The notes: a model not told the origin generated them from the letters alone. 64,000 nucleotides of DNA from Pseudomonadota bacterium (GCA_023400405.1 JAEXFD010000057.1:62001-126000), one strand, 5' to 3'. Shown: positions 33,026 to 42,197, counted from the stretch's first letter. Translations and numbers: made by a program.

Positions 33026-34555
33026 TCAGGACGCCGGAGCCGCCGCCGGGACTTGCCGGCGCCGCAGCGTCGCCCAGACAAGGATTCCTCCTGCCCCGAG
33101 CGCCAGATCGACTGTCCAGGCGATCGGATCGGGGCTCGGACGCAGGATCGCATGGCCGAGGCCAGTGGCGACGAGCAGTGCGCCGGTGGCGACTCGTCCG
33201 GCGCGCGACAAAGCCGGCGCCTCCAGACCGAGCGTCAGCAACAGCGCCGCGAGCGTGGCCGCGCCCCAGATCGCGATTGCGACGCCCTCCCCGCTCCCCG
33301 GGACCAACACCAGCGCGAGCGCGGACCCGGCAAGCGCCATCGGCTGACCCCAGACGAACGCGGTCCAGATGCGTTCCCATGCCGGAGCCGGGCGCCCCTT
33401 GTCGCGGCGGCGCGCCAGCCAGATCGTGACGCCGCTTGCCGCCAGATAGCTCAACCCCAGCCCGAGCAGGCCATAGGCGATCTTGACGATACCGCCGCCG
33501 AACCATCCGAAATGCAGCTGTCCGATCGCGCCGAGGATGCTCTCGCCGAGGTTGAAATCGGCGGCGCGCTTGGTGTGGATCAGGCGTCCGGCGCGGTCGA
33601 ACACATAGGTGTCGGTGTTGGCGATCCGGGTCGAATTGTCATCGACCAGCACCTGGATCGTCGTCCCCATCTCGGCCGCGTCGTCGATGAACACCGTCTC
33701 GATCCGCCCTTGGGGATCGAGCCGCGCGACTTGGGCGAAGAGCGGCAGCAGGTCGGGCGCCGGAGCGGCGCGGTGATCGACCTTGGCCTCGGGCGGCAGG
33801 AACAGCGCATAGACCTTGGAGGTGTCGCCCTGGAACACGGCAAGCCCAAGCACGCCGACGATCAGCGTGGTTAGTCCCAATAGCGCGCCAGTGAGCGACA
33901 CGGTGACATGGAAGGGCAAGGCCCAGATGCCGAGCCGGTTGTGGAGATCGGCCTCCTGCAGGCGGCGCGACCCGCCGAGCCGCAAATGGAAGGCGTCGCG
34001 GAAGATGCGCGGATGGGCGAGCAGCCCCGAGATCAGCGAGGAGAGCAAGGCCACTCCGATCAGCCCGACCAGGAACTCGCCCCAGACCCGCGGCAGATGG
34101 AGATTGATGTGCAGCTCGGTCAGGAACCCGGTCCAGGGCGCATCGGCGGTCCCTACCAGGTTGCCCTGGGCATCCGCGACCCAGGCCTCGCTCTCCTCCT
34201 GGCCCTCCTGTTGAACCCGGACGCTGAGCAGCGACTGGTCGCCGCCCGGCAGGATCACGAAGACATGCTCGGGCGTCCCGCCCGCCTTCGCCAGCGCGGC
34301 GGTATAGGCCGCCTGCGCGGCTTGCGGCGACGCCGCGGCGAGGCGCGGAAGCGTTGGATTCTCCCAACGGTTGAGCTCGGTCGCGAACACTGCGATCGCA
34401 CCGGTCAGGCAGATCAGGTAGATCAGCGCGGCGAAGGCGAGCCCGAGCGAGCTGTGCCCCTTGAGCACTGCGCGCACGAATTCGGTCGGCACCTTGGGCC
34501 AGACCGGCTTGCGTGCCTTGGCGGGCGAAGCGGCGGCTGCCTGGTCGACACTCAT
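33026..34555 (-). CDS. PepSY-associated transmembrane protein (iron-uptake linked)
   Basis: 509 residues with about six to eight membrane helices. PepSY_TM landmarks are LKGHSSLGLAFAALIYLICL, TELHINLHLPRVWGEFLVGL, DAFHLRLGGSRRLQEADLHN and WALPFHVTVSLTGALLGL, with conserved histidines facing the membrane; a PepSY-like periplasmic part (FIDDAAEMGTTIQVLVDD) lies between. Such proteins are often ferric-siderophore reductases or accessory permeases. The ATG at 34555 overlaps the preceding stop as ATGA. The gene is third in the TonB-receptor operon. Confidence 0.88.
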   Translation of the reverse strand: MSVDQAAAASPAKARKPVWPKVPTEFVRAVLKGHSSLGLAFAALIYLICLTGAIAVFATELNRWENPTLPRLAAASPQAAQAAYTAALAKAGGTPEHVFVILPGGDQSLLSVRVQQEGQEESEAWVADAQGNLVGTADAPWTGFLTELHINLHLPRVWGEFLVGLIGVALLSSLISGLLAHPRIFRDAFHLRLGGSRRLQEADLHNRLGIWALPFHVTVSLTGALLGLTTLIVGVLGLAVFQGDTSKVYALFLPPEAKVDHRAAPAPDLLPLFAQVARLDPQGRIETVFIDDAAEMGTTIQVLVDDNSTRIANTDTYVFDRAGRLIHTKRAADFNLGESILGAIGQLHFGWFGGGIVKIAYGLLGLGLSYLAASGVTIWLARRRDKGRPAPAWERIWTAFVWGQPMALAGSALALVLVPGSGEGVAIAIWGAATLAALLLTLGLEAPALSRAGRVATGALLVATGLGHAILRPSPDPIAWTVDLALGAGGILVWATLRRRQVPAAAPAS

Positions 34556-35130
34556 GCGAACCCCCGAAGCGCGGAAATGGTGAAGCAGACCAGCGCGGTC
34601 CCGACCAGCACCGCGGTCGCGCGCAGGATGCGGTTGTCGGCGAGCGTCCAGGCCATCGCCCCGCCCCAGGCGACCGGCACGATCAACCCGCCGATCAGCA
34701 GCCGCGTCTGCGCGGCACCGGGCACACAGACCGCATAGCAGACGCCGAGCGACATCGCCGCGATCATCCCGATCGGCCCGGCGAGCAGCCAGCGCAGCAC
34801 GCCGCGCCAGAGGGTCGACGGCCGCTCGAGCGGCTCGGGCGCGAGGCTTTCGCTGCTGGCGCGCTGGGCACGTGCCGCGCGGATCTCGACGCCCGTTGCC
34901 ACCAGGCAAAGCGCGCCGACCGAGATCAGTGCGAAGGCCATGAACGGTCCGCGCGCCGGACCCAGCACCCAGGCCGGCCACAGCACGGTCGCGGCAAGCA
35001 CCAGCCAGCCGCCCCAGATCAGCGCGCGCCGGTTGCCGCTACGGTTCCTCCACGCGCGGCGCAGCAGCCAAGCGCCGAGCACACCGCCTTCGACCAGCCC
35101 GAAGACCTGGAAGAGCGTTCCCGCGCTCAA
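34552..35130 (-). CDS. Hypothetical multi-spanning membrane protein
   Basis: 192 residues with about six hydrophobic segments (for example LIWGGWLVLAATVLWPAWVL, FMAFALISVGALCLVATGV, LLIGGLIVPVAWGGAMAW). Start is a TTG at 35130 inside the receptor stop codon (TTGA overlap), and its own stop overlaps the PepSY gene start, so all three genes are translationally coupled. Proteins of this type occur between TonB receptors and PepSY proteins in iron loci; its role is unknown. Confidence 0.75.
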   Translation of the reverse strand: MSAGTLFQVFGLVEGGVLGAWLLRRAWRNRSGNRRALIWGGWLVLAATVLWPAWVLGPARGPFMAFALISVGALCLVATGVEIRAARAQRASSESLAPEPLERPSTLWRGVLRWLLAGPIGMIAAMSLGVCYAVCVPGAAQTRLLIGGLIVPVAWGGAMAWTLADNRILRATAVLVGTALVCFTISALRGFA

Positions 35131-37415
35131 AACCGCGCCTCGAAGCTGAGGCCCACCGTCCGCGGATCGCCGACGATGCCGAGCCGGTGTCCGCCGAGGT
35201 CGAACTGCGCCGAGGTGTAGCGTTCGTCGAACAGGTTGCTCGCGAACACGAACGCCCCGAAATGCTCGCCTTGCCAGCCGAGCTTGCCGTTGACGACTGT
35301 GGCGGCGTCGATGTCGCGCACCGTCTGGACCTGCGCGCTCTGGAACGCCGCGCTGCGGTAGCTCGCATTGAGGTTGGCGAACAGCCCGCGTTCCGATGCC
35401 CAGGTGACGCTGCCATTGGCGGTCCAGCGCGGCGCGTCAGCGAACTCGTTGCCGCTCGCGGTGTACGAGGCCGTACCGCTCGAGAAGCTGAAGTCGGTGA
35501 ACTTGGTGTTCGAATAGCCGAGTCCCGCCGACAGCGTCAGCGTGCGCGTCGGGCGTCCCCGCGCCTCGATCTCGAATCCCCAGAGCCGCGACGAGCCGGC
35601 ATTGATCGTCTGCGAGTCATAGACGTTGCCCGGCGTCAGCTCGACATCGACCTGCTGGTCGGTCCAGTCGATCCGGTAGAGATTGGCGTTGAGCGTCAGC
35701 TTGTGGTCGAACCATTCGGTCCGCAGCGCGAGCTCGTAGTTCCAGGTATATTCGGGACCGAAGGTGAAATATTGCGCGCGCTGGACGTTGGTGCCGCTGC
35801 CGCCCGAACGATAGCCGCGCTGGACGGTCCCCGAGATCGCGATGTCGGGCGTCACCTGCCATGTCAGCCCCGCTTTGGGGAGGAAGGCCGAGAATCTGGC
35901 GGTCTCCTCGGGCTCGGTGTTGTTCGCCGCCGCGACCAGGCCGAGCACCTGCGCGTTGATGCCGGCGATCAACGGCTGGAGCGGTCCGGGCTGGCTCGCC
36001 GGATCGGGCAGGACCGTCTGCAGCGTCACGATCTGGTCGACCGCACGGTCCTGGCGTTCATTGTCCCAGCGGAAGCCGAGGTTGAGCTTGAGGTTGGGCA
36101 CGAACTCCCACGTCGCGTCGCCGAAGATCGCCTTGTTGGTAGTGACGCGCGGCGTGACGAAGCGCGAATAGATGTCGACGCCGCGGCCTGGATACAGGTC
36201 CATCGCGTAGTTCGCGGTGCCCTGGTCGAGCCCATAGCCGAAGGGCGGTGGCGCGGTCAGCAACTGGTCGAGTCCGACCGAGGAGAAGGCGATGCGCTGG
36301 ATGGCATCCCCCACCGAGCCCCGCTTGTCCTCGCGCGAATAAAAGCCGCCGACCAGGCCCTTCAGCCGGCCGAAGTCGAAGTTGACTCGCACTTCCTGGG
36401 TGAGCGTCTTGGCGGGCTCGTAGGCGCTGCCGGAGCCGATCGAGTCCGCGCCCCAATCGGAATCATAGGTGTAGAGATAGTCGACCTCGCTATAGCTGGT
36501 GACCGCGGACAGCGTCAGATGCTTGCCGATATCGTAGCTCGCATCGAAGGTCGCGATGTCGCTCTTGGTCGTCGTGATGTTGGGCACATTGTTGTAGGCG
36601 ATGCGCTCGTCCGGCCAGCGCGGCGGCTCGATCGCGAAATAGTCGCCGCCACGCACATGGCGGTCGTGCATGTAGCTCCCGACGATCCTGAGCCCGGGCA
36701 GGAACTCGGGCGTGAACAGCAGCTTGCCGCGGATCGTCTCGCTCGCTCGGCGCGACTCGTCGTCATGGAGCGTGGCATTGTAGATCAGCCCGTCGGCGCG
36801 CGCGACCTCGCCCGAGACGCGGAACGCGAGGCTGTCGCCGATCAGTGGGCCGCCGAGCGCCGCGGCGAAGCGCCGGCCGCCATCGGAATCGGTGATCTGG
36901 GCGCGCGCCCGGCCAGACCAGTCGAAGCCCGGATCGGTGGTGCGGATGATGACCGCGCCGGCGAGCGCGTTGCGGCCCTGGAGCGTCGATTGCGGGCCGC
37001 GATAGACTTCGATCTGGGCGATGTCGAACAGGTCGAGCGGACCGGCAAGCAGCGCCTTTTGCGGCATCGGCGCGCCGTCGAGATAGACCGAGGCGAGCGC
37101 CCCCTCGCCGGCGCCCGAGACATTGAATGCGTCGATACCGCGGATCGAGAAGCCCTGCTTGTTGGCCGGCACCGCGACGTTGGCGGTCTGCGAAAGCGCG
37201 TCATAGACGCTGATCAGGTTGCGATCGGTGATGTCCTCGCCGGTCACGACGCCGACGCTGGTCGGCGTGTCCTGCAGCGTCCGCGCCACCTTCTGCCCGG
37301 TGACGACGATCTCCTGCTGCTCCTCGGCAGCTGGCGCATCCGGCGCCGACTGCGCGAACGCGGGCGTCGCGAGCGCCGCTAGCGCAACTGCGGAAAGCAA
37401 GGCGAATCTTCTCAT
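35127..37415 (-). CDS. TonB-dependent siderophore/metal receptor
   Basis: 762-residue outer-membrane receptor. Signal peptide 1-21 ends AFA; the TonB box is EIVVTGQKV; the plug contains GFSIRGIDAFNVSGAGEGAL, VYLDGAPMP and IEVYRGPQSTLQGRNALAGA; the barrel ends in the classical aromatic terminus SFEARF. No STN domain, so it is transport only. Two Fur-like palindromes upstream (37459-37504) imply iron repression. It heads an operon with a membrane protein and a PepSY protein. Confidence 0.92.
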   Translation of the reverse strand: MRRFALLSAVALAALATPAFAQSAPDAPAAEEQQEIVVTGQKVARTLQDTPTSVGVVTGEDITDRNLISVYDALSQTANVAVPANKQGFSIRGIDAFNVSGAGEGALASVYLDGAPMPQKALLAGPLDLFDIAQIEVYRGPQSTLQGRNALAGAVIIRTTDPGFDWSGRARAQITDSDGGRRFAAALGGPLIGDSLAFRVSGEVARADGLIYNATLHDDESRRASETIRGKLLFTPEFLPGLRIVGSYMHDRHVRGGDYFAIEPPRWPDERIAYNNVPNITTTKSDIATFDASYDIGKHLTLSAVTSYSEVDYLYTYDSDWGADSIGSGSAYEPAKTLTQEVRVNFDFGRLKGLVGGFYSREDKRGSVGDAIQRIAFSSVGLDQLLTAPPPFGYGLDQGTANYAMDLYPGRGVDIYSRFVTPRVTTNKAIFGDATWEFVPNLKLNLGFRWDNERQDRAVDQIVTLQTVLPDPASQPGPLQPLIAGINAQVLGLVAAANNTEPEETARFSAFLPKAGLTWQVTPDIAISGTVQRGYRSGGSGTNVQRAQYFTFGPEYTWNYELALRTEWFDHKLTLNANLYRIDWTDQQVDVELTPGNVYDSQTINAGSSRLWGFEIEARGRPTRTLTLSAGLGYSNTKFTDFSFSSGTASYTASGNEFADAPRWTANGSVTWASERGLFANLNASYRSAAFQSAQVQTVRDIDAATVVNGKLGWQGEHFGAFVFASNLFDERYTSAQFDLGGHRLGIVGDPRTVGLSFEARF

Positions 37416-37458
37416 GGGTCCCCCGATTTTCGTTTCGCGTCGAATAGAATTATCCGCG

Positions 37459-37477
37459 AATGCGAGTCAATCGCATT
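37459..37477. promoter_or_regulatory. Fur-like palindrome, receptor-proximal
   Basis: AATGCGA-GTCAA-TCGCATT, seven-base arms with a five-base spacer, 44 bases upstream of the receptor ATG at 37415. It resembles the alphaproteobacterial Fur consensus (TGC-rich arms around an AT centre) less well than the distal copy. Confidence 0.5.
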
Positions 37478-37487
37478 AGCAACATCG

Positions 37488-37504
37488 TTGCGAATCATTC
37501 GCAA
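37488..37504. promoter_or_regulatory. Fur box between divergent iron-uptake genes
   Basis: TTGCGAATCATTCGCAA is a perfect palindrome around a central C and matches the alphaproteobacterial Fur consensus closely. It lies 73 bases from the receptor start and 34 from the divergent start at 37539, so it can serve both promoters. Confidence 0.7.
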
Positions 37505-37538
37505 TAAGTGATAGACAGCGCAGTCGAGAGGTGCCGAC

Positions 37539-37931
37539 ATGCGTTCCGTCCAGCTTCCGGCCAAGTCCCAAAGCGCCGCCACCGTCCTGCTCGGTGCCGC
37601 GCGCTGTTGGCGGCGTGCACGCGATGCCGCCGCGCCGATCCAGCCCGCCCTTTCCTGCGAGCTCGCATCGCGAGACTGCGTTGTGCTGGCGCCCGTTCTC
37701 GACAGCCTGATGCGCTTCTACGAGGCGGCGCTGGGTCGGCCGATGGCGACAGGTGACGGCAACCGTCCGTCGGAGGACGAGATGACGCTGATCGGCCTGC
37801 TCGACGGCGGCCGGACACGCGCGTGCCTGGGCTGCCCCGAACGGGCAGCAAGGGCACTCGACTGCGCGCTCTGTTCGACGCGGATCATGCTCGCGCTCGC
37901 CTGTCCTCCAACGCTGGGGGCGCTCCAGTGA
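37539..37931 (+). CDS. Cysteine-rich hypothetical protein
   Basis: 130 residues. The N-terminal part is basic; the C-terminal part DEMTLIGLLDGGRTRACLGC followed by PERAARALDCALCSTRIMLA has C-x2-C and C-x2-C pairs suited to metal or Fe-S binding. I recall this motif from small proteins beside TonB/PepSY loci, without a known function. It shares the Fur-box region with the receptor operon and its stop overlaps the next start as GTGA. Confidence 0.7.
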   Translation: MRSVQLPAKSQSAATVLLGAARCWRRARDAAAPIQPALSCELASRDCVVLAPVLDSLMRFYEAALGRPMATGDGNRPSEDEMTLIGLLDGGRTRACLGCPERAARALDCALCSTRIMLALACPPTLGALQ

Positions 37932-38938
37932 CCCGCGCGATCGACAGCATCGCCACACTCGAGGGGGTGGTCGGCAAGACGCCGGGCGCGATGCACCTGA
38001 AGGTGATTGACCACCTCGATCCCGGCGCATTGCGATGGATCACAGCCTCGCCGCTGATGTTCGCATGTGTGGGCGACAATGCGGGCGTCGGCGTCACCTT
38101 GGCAGGCGGCCCGCCCGGATTCGCAAATGGCGATGCACAGGAATTGCGTCTTCCGCTGGGCGCCCTCGACGATCCCGCGCTCGCACGGCGCGGCGCCGCG
38201 TTCGGCGGGCTGTTCCTCCTTCCGGGCATCGGCGAGACGCTGCGCGTCAATGGCCGCGTGACCGGTATCGGTCCGGACGAGATCCATGTCGCCGTCGAGG
38301 AATGCTATGGCCATTGCGCCAAGGCGCTGATCCGCTCCCAGCTATGGACGGCCGCGCCGACCGATGACATTCCCGACGACCCGGCGGCATTCGTCGCCGC
38401 CAGCCGCTTCCTCGCCCTGGCGACACTCGGTCCCGACGGCCGGGCCGATCTCAGCCCCAAGGGAGATCCCGCAGGCTCCATGGCGCAACTCGACGGCAAG
38501 GCGTTGTGGTTCGCCGATCGCCCGGGCAATCGCCGGATCGACAGCTTCCGCAACATTGTCGGCCAGCCGTGGGTCGCGCTCGCGCTGCTCATTCCCGGCG
38601 CCGTCAGCATCGCGATCGTGCAGGGAACCGCGGCGCTGACGGCCGATATCGCCGCGCGTGCGCGTTTTACCGTGCAGGACAAGACGCCGCAGTTGGCGAT
38701 CCGTGTCGATGCGGATTCGATCGAGGTGCGGCCCAGCCAGGCGCTCGAGCGCGCGCGCATCTGGCCAGTGGCGGACAAGCCCGAGATCGATCCAGCCGGA
38801 TTGTTCGTCGAGCATATCAAGCAGAACCGGGCCAAGGGCCTCGGCGCGGCGATCGCCAGCGCGGCGCTCGCCGTTCCTGGCGTGCCGGGCCTGCTCAAGA
38901 AGGGCATCGAGAAGGACTATCGGGACAATCTCTATTAG
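37928..38938 (+). CDS. Pyridoxamine 5'-phosphate oxidase-fold protein
   Basis: 336 residues. Two split-barrel flavin-binding-like halves are seen: GDNAGVGVTLAGGPPGF, FLLPGIGETLRVNGRVTGIG, and in the second half FLALATLGPDGRADLSPKGD, LWFADRPGNRRIDSFRNIVG. The C-terminal part ends GLLKKGIEKDYRDNLY. The GTG at 37928 overlaps the preceding stop and is preferred to an ATG at 37823 inside that gene. Size and order fit the MSMEG_1061-type FMN-dependent PPOX family. Iron-regulated context suggests a reductase of a ferric chelate or haem, which is inference. Confidence 0.82.
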   Translation: MTRAIDSIATLEGVVGKTPGAMHLKVIDHLDPGALRWITASPLMFACVGDNAGVGVTLAGGPPGFANGDAQELRLPLGALDDPALARRGAAFGGLFLLPGIGETLRVNGRVTGIGPDEIHVAVEECYGHCAKALIRSQLWTAAPTDDIPDDPAAFVAASRFLALATLGPDGRADLSPKGDPAGSMAQLDGKALWFADRPGNRRIDSFRNIVGQPWVALALLIPGAVSIAIVQGTAALTADIAARARFTVQDKTPQLAIRVDADSIEVRPSQALERARIWPVADKPEIDPAGLFVEHIKQNRAKGLGAAIASAALAVPGVPGLLKKGIEKDYRDNLY

Positions 38939-38991
38939 GCGTGGCCGGCCGCCGCGTGGCCGGGCGTCGACATACGGCGGAGGGCTACGCG

Positions 38992-39675
38992 ATGGCGAAT
39001 GGACGACGGACGATGCTGACCGGTCTTGCAGCGCTGGTGACGATGCTCGGCGCAGCCGCGCTCCTCGCCTTGGCCGTACTGCGCTGGCGTGACCATGGTT
39101 GGGGCGCGTTGGTCTGGCTCGCGGCATTCATCGCGATGTGCGCCATCCGCACGCCACACTCGCTGCGAAACCGCGCGAACGTCGTGGTCGAGGCGCGCAA
39201 GGACGCAGTGGAGCTTGTGCTGTTGGCGAGCATGTTTCTCGCAATGATGGTGCTCCCCCTTCTCCATCTCGCGACGGATGTCTTCAGGTCCGCCGACTAT
39301 GTCCTGCCGGACTGGACAATATGGGTAGGCGCGATCACCCAGGTGCCGTTCCTGTGGCTGTTCTGGCGAAGCCACGCCGACCTCGGTCGTAACTGGTCGC
39401 CTGGGCTCGAAGTGCGAGAGGGTCATGCGCTGGTGACGCACGGCGTCTATGCCCGCCTCCGCCATCCGATGTACGCGGCGATCTGGATTTCGGCGCTTGC
39501 GCAGCCGTTGCTCATCCACAACTGGATCGCCGGCTTCCTGGTCGTTCCCGCCTTCGCTGCGATGTGGTTCCTGCGCGTGCCCCACGAGGAGGCGATGATG
39601 TGCGCCCGGTTCGGCGATGCCTATGGCATCTACAGTCAGCGGGCCGGGAGGCTCTGGCCGCGAACGCTTCGCTGA
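38992..39675 (+). CDS. Isoprenylcysteine carboxyl methyltransferase (ICMT)-like membrane protein
   Basis: 227 residues with about five membrane helices. The C-terminal catalytic signature of ICMT/NnrU-like enzymes is clear: EVREGHALVTHGVYARLRHP, MYAAIWISAL, and VPHEEAMMCARFGDAYGIYS. GGAGGG lies eight bases before the ATG at 38992; the upstream frame is not coding. Acts on the membrane with SAM as methyl donor; substrate unknown in bacteria. Confidence 0.85.
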   Translation: MANGRRTMLTGLAALVTMLGAAALLALAVLRWRDHGWGALVWLAAFIAMCAIRTPHSLRNRANVVVEARKDAVELVLLASMFLAMMVLPLLHLATDVFRSADYVLPDWTIWVGAITQVPFLWLFWRSHADLGRNWSPGLEVREGHALVTHGVYARLRHPMYAAIWISALAQPLLIHNWIAGFLVVPAFAAMWFLRVPHEEAMMCARFGDAYGIYSQRAGRLWPRTLR

Positions 39676-39884
39676 CATCCTTCCGCTGCGGAATGCCCAG
39701 TTGGATAGGATAGTCGGATCAGTTGCCCGAATCACACAGCGCGAGGAGATGCGCAATGCTCGGAGAGCCCCGTCTTTGCTCCAATATGGATGCAAAATCG
39801 TGAGCCGTTGCTTACAGGAAATTAGGCTTCAAATTAGGCGGAAGCCCGATTGGATTGAAAAAATCCAACAAAATCAAGGGGGAA

Positions 39885-39960
39885 TGGTGGAGCCGAGGGG
39901 GATCGAACCCCTGACCTTCGCAATGCCATTGCGACGCTCTCCCAGCTGAGCTACGGCCCC
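39885..39960 (-). tRNA. tRNA-Ala (anticodon GGC)
   Basis: Full cloverleaf on the minus strand: acceptor GGGGCCG/CGGCTCC, D arm GCTC...GAGC, anticodon stem TCGCA/TGCGA with loop ATGGCAT (anticodon GGC, reading GCC), T arm AGGGG-TTCGATC-CCCCT, and an encoded CCA end (39885-39887). 76 bases with CCA. Confidence 0.97.
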
Positions 39961-39974
39961 ACACCCCGGGAAGG

Positions 39975-39991
39975 CGAGCCCCTTAAAAGGG
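39975..39991 (-). terminator. Weak hairpin after the TIGR02300 gene
   Basis: AGCCC / GGGCT with a seven-base AT-containing loop between the TIGR02300 stop and the tRNA, in the leftward direction. The stem is short and there is no T tract, so termination is uncertain. Confidence 0.35.
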
Positions 39992-40037
39992 CTCTGCGGG
40001 TTTGGCAAGGACGCTCTCGCGCCCTTGCCGAATTTTC

Positions 40038-40358
40038 TTACTGCTCGTCGTCGTCGCCGCCGGTCTCGACGCCCAGATCGTCGTCGCCGCCCAAGTCGAC
40101 GTCGTCGTCGGCCGAAGGCTCTTCGTCCTCGGCGCCGATGTCCAGATCCTCGTCACCCAGGTCGCCATCCTCGGTCGCCGGCTTGTCCGCCGTCTTGGCT
40201 GCCTCGAACGGCAGCGGCTGCTTGGACTTGAGGATCGGCTCGGGCTCCCAGGTGAAGCTGCATGCGATGCAGGTCACCGGCTCGTCGTTCTGCAGATCGT
40301 AGAAGCGCGTTCCGCACTTCGGGCACGCGCGCTTCGTGCCCCATTCGGGCTTCACCAT
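40038..40358 (-). CDS. TIGR02300 family protein (FYDLN acid domain)
   Basis: 106 residues. MVKPEWGTKRACPKCGTRFY followed by DLQNDEPVTCIACSFTWEPE gives the signature zinc-ribbon-like CxxC pair with the FYDLN-type motif (FYDLQ here), and the C-terminus is the characteristic run of Asp and Glu. The ATG at 40358 has AAGAGG upstream; the frame beyond it is not the family. Found in alphaproteobacteria, usually beside aroA as here. Function unknown. Confidence 0.93.
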   Translation of the reverse strand: MVKPEWGTKRACPKCGTRFYDLQNDEPVTCIACSFTWEPEPILKSKQPLPFEAAKTADKPATEDGDLGDEDLDIGAEDEEPSADDDVDLGGDDDLGVETGGDDDEQ

Positions 40359-40459
40359 GTGTTGCCTCTTGCCTTTCGAATCTCGGATTTTCGGGAACAG
40401 GTCCCGGAAAGTGGGGCGCGCCTTGCCATGGTGCAAGGGCGCTGTCAAAGCCGCGCGTC

Positions 40460-41806
40460 ATGTCTGCCTCCCCTGCCCGTCCGCTCAGCCTTTCCGCCCA
40501 AGGTCCGCTCAAGGGCCGCGTTGTCGTGCCCGGCGACAAGTCGATCAGCCATCGCTCGCTGATGTTCTCGGCGCTGGCGGTGGGCGAGAGCCGGATCACC
40601 GGACTGCTCGAGGGCGAGGACGTGCTCGCCACGGCCGCGGCGATGCGGGCAATGGGCGCGCGGATCGAGGGCGACGCGGACGGCGTCTGGCACGTCGAGG
40701 GCGTCGGCGTCGGCGGGCTGCTCCAGCCCCAGGCGGCGCTCGACATGGGCAATTCGGGCACCTCGACTCGGCTGCTGATGGGCCTGGTCGCCAGCCATCC
40801 GATCACCGCGACCTTCACCGGCGACGCCTCGCTGTCGAGCCGGCCGATGGGCCGGGTGATCGAACCGCTGTCGCAGATGGGCGCGGACATCACCGCGAGC
40901 CCGGGCGGCCGCCTGCCGCTGATGGTGCGCGGGCTCAATCCCGCCGTGCCGATCGCCTACACGCTGCCGGTCGCCTCGGCCCAGGTAAAGTCGGCGGTGC
41001 TGCTCGCCGGGCTCAACACGCCGGGGATCACCCGCGTGATCGAGCCGGTGCCGACGCGCGACCATAGCGAGCGGATGCTGCGCGGCTTCGGTGCCGAGCT
41101 GACCGTGGAGGAAACGCCCGAGGGCAAGTTGATCTCGATCCGCGGCGAGGCCGAGCTTCGCGCACAGGACATCGCGGTGCCGGGCGACCCGTCTTCGGCG
41201 GGCTTCTGGATGGTCGCCGCCTCGATCGTGCCGGGATCGGACCTGGTGATCGAGAATGTCTGCATGAACCCCACCCGCACCGGGCTGATCGCGGCGCTCA
41301 GGATGATGGGCGCCTCGATCGTCGAGGAAAACGCCCGCGAAGTCGGTGGCGAGCCCGTCGCGGACCTGCATGTCCGCCACGCGCCGCTGCGCGCCATCGA
41401 GGTGCCGCCTGAGCTCGCGCCGAGCATGATCGACGAATATCCGATCCTGTTCGTCGCCGCCGCGCTGGCCGAGGGGCGCACCGTCGCGCGCGGCGCGCAT
41501 GAACTGCGCGTCAAGGAATCGGACCGGATCGCGACGATGCGCGCGGCGCTCGAAGCCTGCGGCGCGACGATCGAGGAATATGAAGACGGGCTGGCAATTA
41601 CCGGCACCGCGGGCGCACCGCTGCCCGGAGGGGCACGGATCGCCTCGAAGCTCGATCACCGCATTGCCATGAGCATGGCGGTTGCCGGTCTGGTGGCAAC
41701 ACGGCCGATCGAGATCGACGACGCCGCGCCGATCGCGACCAGCTATCCCGATTTCGTGGCCACCGCCGCGCGGCTCGGCGCCGATCCGCGCTGGATGAAC
41801 CGCTGA
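40460..41806 (+). CDS. aroA: 3-phosphoshikimate 1-carboxyvinyltransferase (EPSP synthase)
   Basis: 448-residue shikimate-pathway enzyme joining shikimate-3-phosphate with phosphoenolpyruvate. PGDKSISHRSLMFSALAVGE is the N-terminal signature, then LDMGNSGTSTRLLMG, GDASLSSRPMGRVIEPL, VPGDPSSAGFWMVAA and the C-terminal RVKESDRIATMRAALEACGA and LDHRIAMSMAV. It diverges from TIGR02300. In many alphaproteobacteria aroA is followed by cmk and rpsA; here two unknown genes intervene before cmk. Confidence 0.97.
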   Translation: MSASPARPLSLSAQGPLKGRVVVPGDKSISHRSLMFSALAVGESRITGLLEGEDVLATAAAMRAMGARIEGDADGVWHVEGVGVGGLLQPQAALDMGNSGTSTRLLMGLVASHPITATFTGDASLSSRPMGRVIEPLSQMGADITASPGGRLPLMVRGLNPAVPIAYTLPVASAQVKSAVLLAGLNTPGITRVIEPVPTRDHSERMLRGFGAELTVEETPEGKLISIRGEAELRAQDIAVPGDPSSAGFWMVAASIVPGSDLVIENVCMNPTRTGLIAALRMMGASIVEENAREVGGEPVADLHVRHAPLRAIEVPPELAPSMIDEYPILFVAAALAEGRTVARGAHELRVKESDRIATMRAALEACGATIEEYEDGLAITGTAGAPLPGGARIASKLDHRIAMSMAVAGLVATRPIEIDDAAPIATSYPDFVATAARLGADPRWMNR

Positions 41807-42197
41807 CCCATCGCCGCGGCTTCCCGGGCGGCTCGTTCCCGCACCGCTGAGCATTCCGATTCCGGCCCGATGACCGCGCGGCGAACGCCGCCGCGCCAGC
41901 GCGCGCGACTGCCGCGTTACAATAAATCATCCAATATCGAGTATCTATACTCCATCTCCGAACAATAAGTTCCGAGAATTCGAGTCAAAGATTCGACGGA
42001 ACTTCTTTCCAATTTTATAAGCTGACCTTGCGGCGAGTCGCGGGTTCCACGTTCAGAATCCTCTTTCGCCCGTTTTGGTCGAAAGCCGTTTTTATAGATT
42101 CGGCAAGGTCGCGTCGAGAAAGTACTTCGGTAGCTTTCTGGAACGAATACGTGTGTCAATTTGCTCTATGCAGCATTTTTACTTTTAGGAGGAAGAA
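41807..42197 (+). other. AT-enriched leader/promoter region before the paralogous pair
   Basis: About 390 bases. The stretch 41918-42040 is much richer in A and T than its surroundings and holds the palindrome GAGTAT-CT-ATACTC (41939-41952). TTTTATAGAT near 42089-42098 could be a -10 region. A leftward TTG-started 80-codon frame (41917-42159) exists but starts at a TTGACA and has no ribosome site. A good AGGAGGAAG precedes the gene at 42198. Confidence 0.4.

Noticed and set aside
35187..37382. 731-codon rightward open frame
   Set aside because: Antisense shadow of the TonB receptor, whose domains are clear on the other strand.
41917..42159. 80-codon leftward frame in the AT-rich leader
   Set aside because: Starts at a TTG inside TTGACA with no ribosome site. 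It has some protein-like character, but I could not support it.
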